A stretch of 64,000 bases of DNA. Origin: Raineyella sp044508675 (GTDB taxonomy: Bacteria; Actinomycetota; Actinomycetes; Propionibacteriales; Propionibacteriaceae). Location of the stretch: positions 248,001 through 312,000 of the forward strand of contig JBIQHF010000001.1 of the NCBI GenBank assembly GCA_044508675.1, read 5' to 3'. The notes under the pieces are model-generated. The model searched no databases. It had not been told where the DNA came from and saw nothing but the letters and a program-made list of their open reading frames with translations. The position numbers were made by a program, and so were the translations under genes. Each line of letters opens with the position of its first letter. The first letter of the stretch is position 1. Of this stretch, positions 60,322 to 64,000 are shown piece by piece.

Positions 60322-61353
60322 TCACCGGTCCGGGTACGGGGCCCGCGCCCCGTCCTCCTGCCGGTCCCCCGGGGCGGCCTGCTGGTGGTCGGCCGTGTTG
60401 ATCTGCAGCAGGTAGGCGGGACGTCGCTTGACCTCGGAGTAGATCCGGCCGACGTACTCGCCGATCACCCCGGTGACGACCAACTGGACACCGGCGAGCA
60501 GCACCACGGCGGCGATGGTGGTCACGTAGCCGGGGGTCTCGACGCCGAGGATCGCCACGCCGACGATCAACCACACCACGTACAGCAGCATGATGCCGAT
60601 CATCCACGCGCCGAGCCAGATCACCGCCCGCAGCGGCTTGGTGTTGAACGACAGGATGCCGTCGACCGCATAGTCGAACAGCTTTCGCAGCGTCCAGCTG
60701 CTCTGGCCGCCGCTGCGGGACACGTTCTCGTACTCGATCACCGCCGTCGGATAGCCGATCCAGCTGAACAGGCCCTTGGAGAAGCGGTTGGTCTCGCGCA
60801 GCCCGACCAGCGCATCCACCGCACGGCGGCTGAGCAGCCGGAAGTCGCCCGACCCGTCATCCAGCGGCACGTCGATCAGCTTGTTGAACAACCGGTAGAA
60901 CACCCGGGACAGCGCGGAGCGGAGTTTCGGGTCGTTGGCCCGGTCCCGCCGGGCGATCACCTGGTCGAAGCCCTCCAGGTGGCGCTGCACCAGCGGGGGG
61001 ATCATCTCGACCGGGTGCTGCAGGTCCCCGTCCATGATGATCACCGCCGCGCCGCGGGCATGGTCGAGGCCGGCGATCATCGCGGCCTCCTTGCCGAAGT
61101 TGCGGGAGAAAGAGAGCAGCTGCACGTGGCGGTCGTGCTGGGCGAGGTCGAGGGCGATCTCCTCGGTACGGTCGGCGCTGCCGTCGTTCACCAGCACGAT
61201 CTGCCAGTCGTCGGCGACGGCGGGCAAGGTCTCCGCCAGCTGGCGGTGCAGCTCCGCCAGGTTCGCCTCCTCGTTGTAGCAGGGCACGACGACGGACAGC
61301 GAGGCGCATCGCGCCGCGCCGGCTGGGGAGTTGGCGGGATCCACGTCGCTCAC
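60322..61353 (-). CDS. polyprenyl-phosphate glycosyltransferase (GT2, GtrB/CsbB-like), copy 1
   Basis: A 343-residue enzyme that loads a sugar on undecaprenyl/decaprenyl phosphate. LSVVVPCYNEEANLAELHRQ, LVNDGSADRTEEIAL and the DXD block IIMDGDLQHPVEMI form the catalytic domain. RVFYRLFNKLIDVPLDDGSG and FRLLSRRAVDAL are family features. Two C-terminal membrane helices end in GEYVGRIYSEVKRRPAYLL. The GTG start overlaps the upstream GtrA stop by four bases (GTGA). It is paired with GtrA copies on both sides. Confidence 0.92.
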   Translation of the reverse strand: MSDVDPANSPAGAARCASLSVVVPCYNEEANLAELHRQLAETLPAVADDWQIVLVNDGSADRTEEIALDLAQHDRHVQLLSFSRNFGKEAAMIAGLDHARGAAVIIMDGDLQHPVEMIPPLVQRHLEGFDQVIARRDRANDPKLRSALSRVFYRLFNKLIDVPLDDGSGDFRLLSRRAVDALVGLRETNRFSKGLFSWIGYPTAVIEYENVSRSGGQSSWTLRKLFDYAVDGILSFNTKPLRAVIWLGAWMIGIMLLYVVWLIVGVAILGVETPGYVTTIAAVVLLAGVQLVVTGVIGEYVGRIYSEVKRRPAYLLQINTADHQQAAPGDRQEDGARAPYPDR

Positions 61354-61874
61354 TGTAGTTCCGTGTCGGCGTCGGGAGCCGTCCCACGCGGCACGGCCGC
61401 GGAGGACGATCCGGGGTGTGGTTCTTCGTGCCTGCGGGGCTCGAGGTGGGTGCCGGCCTCCATCGCCGCGGCAGCCGCGGCCTCGGCGCGCTGCACCGGC
61501 ACCAGCAGGATGGTCCGGGCGATGCCGTAGCTGATCGGGACGGCCAGCGCGGTCGCGACCAACGGGGCGATCCGCTGGTCCCAGCCGAAGACCTCCACCA
61601 TCAGCAGCACCCCGGCCGAGGACAGCACGATGTTCGGGATGCTGGACAGCGGGAACAGCGCGAATCCCCGCCAGGTCGGCTTCACCCGGTAGGTGAACCG
61701 GCAGTTGAGCAGGAACGAGACAACCACTCCGACCGCCCAGCCCAGCACGTGGGCCAGCAGATACGGCAGCAGCAGCCGCAGCCCCAGGTAGACCACGTAC
61801 GACACCAGGGTGTTGACCACCCCGACGAGGCAGAACTTGATGAACGGCCAGAGCTTGGCCCACGTGTCCTTCAC
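61350..61874 (-). CDS. GtrA-family membrane protein, copy 2
   Basis: 174 residues, four membrane helices, highly similar in pattern to the copy at 59879-60310: FIKFCLVGVVNTLVSYVVYL, SFLLNCRFTYRVKPTWRGFA and LFPLSSIPNIVLSSAG. It has an additional hydrophilic C-terminal tail of about 40 residues. It starts 6 bases after the second GT2 gene and overlaps the first by four bases. The GT2-GtrA-GT2-GtrA order shows a duplicated pair. Confidence 0.9.
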   Translation of the reverse strand: MKDTWAKLWPFIKFCLVGVVNTLVSYVVYLGLRLLLPYLLAHVLGWAVGVVVSFLLNCRFTYRVKPTWRGFALFPLSSIPNIVLSSAGVLLMVEVFGWDQRIAPLVATALAVPISYGIARTILLVPVQRAEAAAAAAMEAGTHLEPRRHEEPHPGSSSAAVPRGTAPDADTELQ

Positions 61875-61880
61875 CGGCGG

Positions 61881-62897
61881 CTACCGGTGCGGATCGTCGT
61901 ACGGATGGGAGTCCACGGCCCGGGCGGTGTCCTCCCGGCCACTCGGTGCCCGGTCCCGCACCGGTGTGCCGTACGTACGCTGCACCCCGTACAGCGGCCG
62001 GTCCTTCACCTCGGTGTAGATCCGGCCGACGTACGACCCGATGATGCCGATCATCACCGTCTGCACGCCACCGACGAACAGGATCGCGATGATCGTGAAC
62101 GTCCAGCCGGAGACGACCGCCTCAGGAGCCATCACCTTGCGGACCAGCGCATAGATGATGCCGACCAGCGCCAGGATCGCCATCGCCCAGCCGACCCGGG
62201 TGATCAGCTGCAGCGGCTTGCTGGAGAAGCCCATGATCCCGTCCATCGCGAACCGGATCATCTTCTTCAGCGGGTAGCCGGTCTCGCCGGCGTGCCGGTC
62301 GTGCCGGTCGAACAGCACCGGCTTCTGCTTGAAGCCGATGTCGGCGACCATGCCGCGCAGGAAGCGGTCGTGCTCGCGGTACTGCCGCAACTGCGCGGCG
62401 ACCTTGGCGTCGATCAGCCGGAAGTCACCGGTGTCCTCGGGGATCTCGATCTCGGACAGTCCGTTGAGCACGCGGTAGAACCCGCTGGCCGTCAGCTTCT
62501 TGAACGCGGAGTCCTTGCGGCTGCGCCGCTGGGCGTAGACCACGTCCCAGCCCTGCTCCCACTCCCGGACCAGCTCCAGGCTGACCTCCGGTGGGTCCTG
62601 CAGGTCGGAGTCCATGATGATCACCGCGTCCCCGACCGCGGCGTCGATCCCGGCGGTCACGGCGATCTGGTGGCCGAAGTTCCGGGCGAAGTCGATCACC
62701 CGCACCCGAGGGTCCCGCTGGGCCAGGTCGACCAGCATCGGCAGCGACCGGTCCTTGCTGCCGTCGTTGACGAAGACGAACTCGACCCGGTACGGAAGCT
62801 GCTCCACCACGTCGCACATCGTCGAGTACAGCAACTCGATGTTGCCCTCTTCGTTGTAGATCGGGAACACGTACGAGATCAGCTTCTCAACGGCCAC
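61881..62897 (-). CDS. polyprenyl-phosphate glycosyltransferase (GT2, GtrB/CsbB-like), copy 2
   Basis: 338 residues. ISYVFPIYNEEGNIELLY, FVFVNDGSKDRSLPML and the DXD block IIMDSDLQDPPEVSLE make up the GT-A domain. IPEDTGDFRLIDAKVAAQLR is typical of the family. C-terminal membrane segments end GSYVGRIYTEVKDRPLYGV. The GTG at 62897 has GGAGG four bases upstream, so the longer frame back to 62948 is rejected. It differs clearly from copy 1 in sequence, so it may use another sugar nucleotide. Confidence 0.92.
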   Translation of the reverse strand: MAVEKLISYVFPIYNEEGNIELLYSTMCDVVEQLPYRVEFVFVNDGSKDRSLPMLVDLAQRDPRVRVIDFARNFGHQIAVTAGIDAAVGDAVIIMDSDLQDPPEVSLELVREWEQGWDVVYAQRRSRKDSAFKKLTASGFYRVLNGLSEIEIPEDTGDFRLIDAKVAAQLRQYREHDRFLRGMVADIGFKQKPVLFDRHDRHAGETGYPLKKMIRFAMDGIMGFSSKPLQLITRVGWAMAILALVGIIYALVRKVMAPEAVVSGWTFTIIAILFVGGVQTVMIGIIGSYVGRIYTEVKDRPLYGVQRTYGTPVRDRAPSGREDTARAVDSHPYDDPHR

Positions 62898-62969
62898 ATT
62901 TCCTCCGGGTTCACGTGATTCAGCCCCGAGGCTACCCCGGCCACCCACCGATGCCGAAGTCGCGGACCG

Positions 62970-64000
62970 TTATGGCGCATCCGCCGGGAGCGCGCGCTTC
63001 GCCGACCGCGGACGCACCCAGCGCAGGCCGAGCGGCAGCACGCTCATCGCGAGAGCGATGATCACCGGCACGTGCCCGAACAGGTACCGGGACCGGCCCT
63101 GGAACAGCAACATGAACACAGTGATCCCGATCAGGTTCCAGACCATCAGATCGATCCCGGCCGCCGCCTCCGGCGACAGCCGGCGCCGCAGGGCGACCAA
63201 CCCGACGCCGGTCGCCAGCAGCACCGACAGCCAGAGCGCCTGGGTGAGGTCGACCCGGGTGTACCACAGGTCACCCTGCGGTGCGTTGAACCGCGCCAGC
63301 GTCTCGGCGGCCGGGCCGGTCTGGTAGCGGACCGGCTCCCGGTCCTTCTCGCTCTCGCCGTACACCCAGAACATGCCGTCGCCGTTGTTGAACAGCAACT
63401 TGTCGACCTCGAACCGTACGGTCCCCCAGAAGCCGCGGTCAGCCAGTTCGCGATCGATGATCTGCCGGCTGATCCTGCTCTGCTCCTCGGTCGGGATGCC
63501 CCAGGTCTTCTGGTCGATCTCGAGGCTGTACCCGCCGTAGGAGAAGACGTCGTCGGTGCCGGGGTGGTAGGTGGTGGTCAGGCCGCCGGCCACGTACGTC
63601 AGTGGGGAGGCGGCGTGGTCGGGGTGCAGCGGCGGCAGCGGGACGACGGTCCTCAACAACGCGGTCGTGCCGTACATCCCGGCCCCGGCGCCGACGCACA
63701 GCGCCGCGATCGCAGCCACCAGCCGCAGCCGCAGGCCGCGCTGGGTGACCAGCCCGAACCCCAGCACCAGGACCGCGGCGACCAGACCGACGATCGAGGT
63801 GGCCTTGACCAGGTAGCCGACCCCAAGCACCAGCCCCGCACCGGCCATCAACGCCAGCCCGACCGCCCCACGGCGCCGTACGGCGACCACGAACATCCAC
63901 ACCGCCGTCACCGGCACCCACACCCCGACCAGGTCGGTGTACGCCACCGACATCCACGGCGACACCGACACCAACACCAACAGGACCAGCAGTGCCGGCA
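62970..64000 (-). CDS. GT39/PMT-like membrane glycosyltransferase, 5' end outside window
   Basis: The frame is open from 62970 to the right edge (343 codons), so the N-terminus is missing. The visible part has about eight hydrophobic segments, the loop SVSPWMSVAYTDLVGVW, a long outer loop (VDKLLFNNGDGMFWVYG, DREPVRYQTGP) and late helices with LFGHVPVIIALAMSVL. The pattern fits polyprenyl-phosphate-dependent GT-C enzymes of the PMT/ArnT group. It lies 72 bases upstream of the GT2 copy 2 gene and may be a third acceptor-side transferase of the glycosylation machinery. The exact family is not certain. Confidence 0.7.
   Translation of the reverse strand, partial: PALLVLLVLVSVSPWMSVAYTDLVGVWVPVTAVWMFVVAVRRRGAVGLALMAGAGLVLGVGYLVKATSIVGLVAAVLVLGFGLVTQRGLRLRLVAAIAALCVGAGAGMYGTTALLRTVVPLPPLHPDHAASPLTYVAGGLTTTYHPGTDDVFSYGGYSLEIDQKTWGIPTEEQSRISRQIIDRELADRGFWGTVRFEVDKLLFNNGDGMFWVYGESEKDREPVRYQTGPAAETLARFNAPQGDLWYTRVDLTQALWLSVLLATGVGLVALRRRLSPEAAAGIDLMVWNLIGITVFMLLFQGRSRYLFGHVPVIIALAMSVLPLGLRWVRPRSAKRALPADAP

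Overview
The window is GC-rich DNA with many GTG starts, short ATGA/GTGA overlaps and actinobacterial hallmark genes: polyphosphate glucokinase, a DUF3516 helicase, a fused CopD-CtaG copper protein, DUF1707 and DUF6328. I infer an actinobacterium, plausibly of the Propionibacteriaceae. This rests on gene content only, because no database search was possible.

Positions 1-5300 hold a regulatory locus. From left to right it has the 3' part of a LuxR-family LAL-type regulator missing its end, a NarL-type sensor histidine kinase, a 61-residue secreted peptide precursor directly upstream of the kinase, and, divergently, two paralogous 230-residue LuxR-type response regulators. The two regulator promoters share an ACTTTTGnCTA element and the same ATACTGG-to-GTG start geometry. 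The predicted mature peptide ends in a Cys-six-residues-Cys segment rich in aromatic residues. I read the locus as a candidate peptide-signalling (quorum-sensing-like) system and consider it one of the two most interesting parts of the window.

Positions 5300-32800 are mostly housekeeping: tRNA-Gly(CCC), suhB/surE/yigZ/aldo-keto reductase, argS, ppgK, two bacterial PH-domain proteins with a DUF1707 protein, a PemK-like protein, a SanA-like protein, a uracil permease, pgi, a hexose-phosphate mutarotase, a dNTPase, an M50-like protease, FKBP, a secreted M15-like protein, a DUF3516 helicase and a copper operon (copA plus CopD-CtaG). The longer gaps between these genes hold short tandem and inverted repeats of at least three families.

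Positions 32800-64000 form a large surface-glycan locus. It encodes what looks like a whole pathway for CMP-pseudaminic acid (a nonulosonic acid): PseB, PseC, PseH, PseG, PseI and an SpsF-type cytidylyltransferase. The last is fused to an aldo/keto reductase domain that has lost its catalytic residues. Also present are two large GT2 glycosyltransferases with a shared C-terminal region, an unrecognised possible transferase, a methyltransferase-like protein, a GH76 enzyme, and a carrier protein/acyl ligase/ketoreductase trio that could make an acyl group for the sugar. The right end has two YfhO-like proteins, a DUF6541 protein, a GT39-like protein, two polyprenyl-phosphate glycosyltransferases and two GtrA proteins. 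This looks like a duplicated three-component machinery that glycosylates wall polymers or proteins outside the membrane. The likely product is a pseudaminic-acid-containing wall glycan (teichulosonic-acid-like) or glycoprotein.
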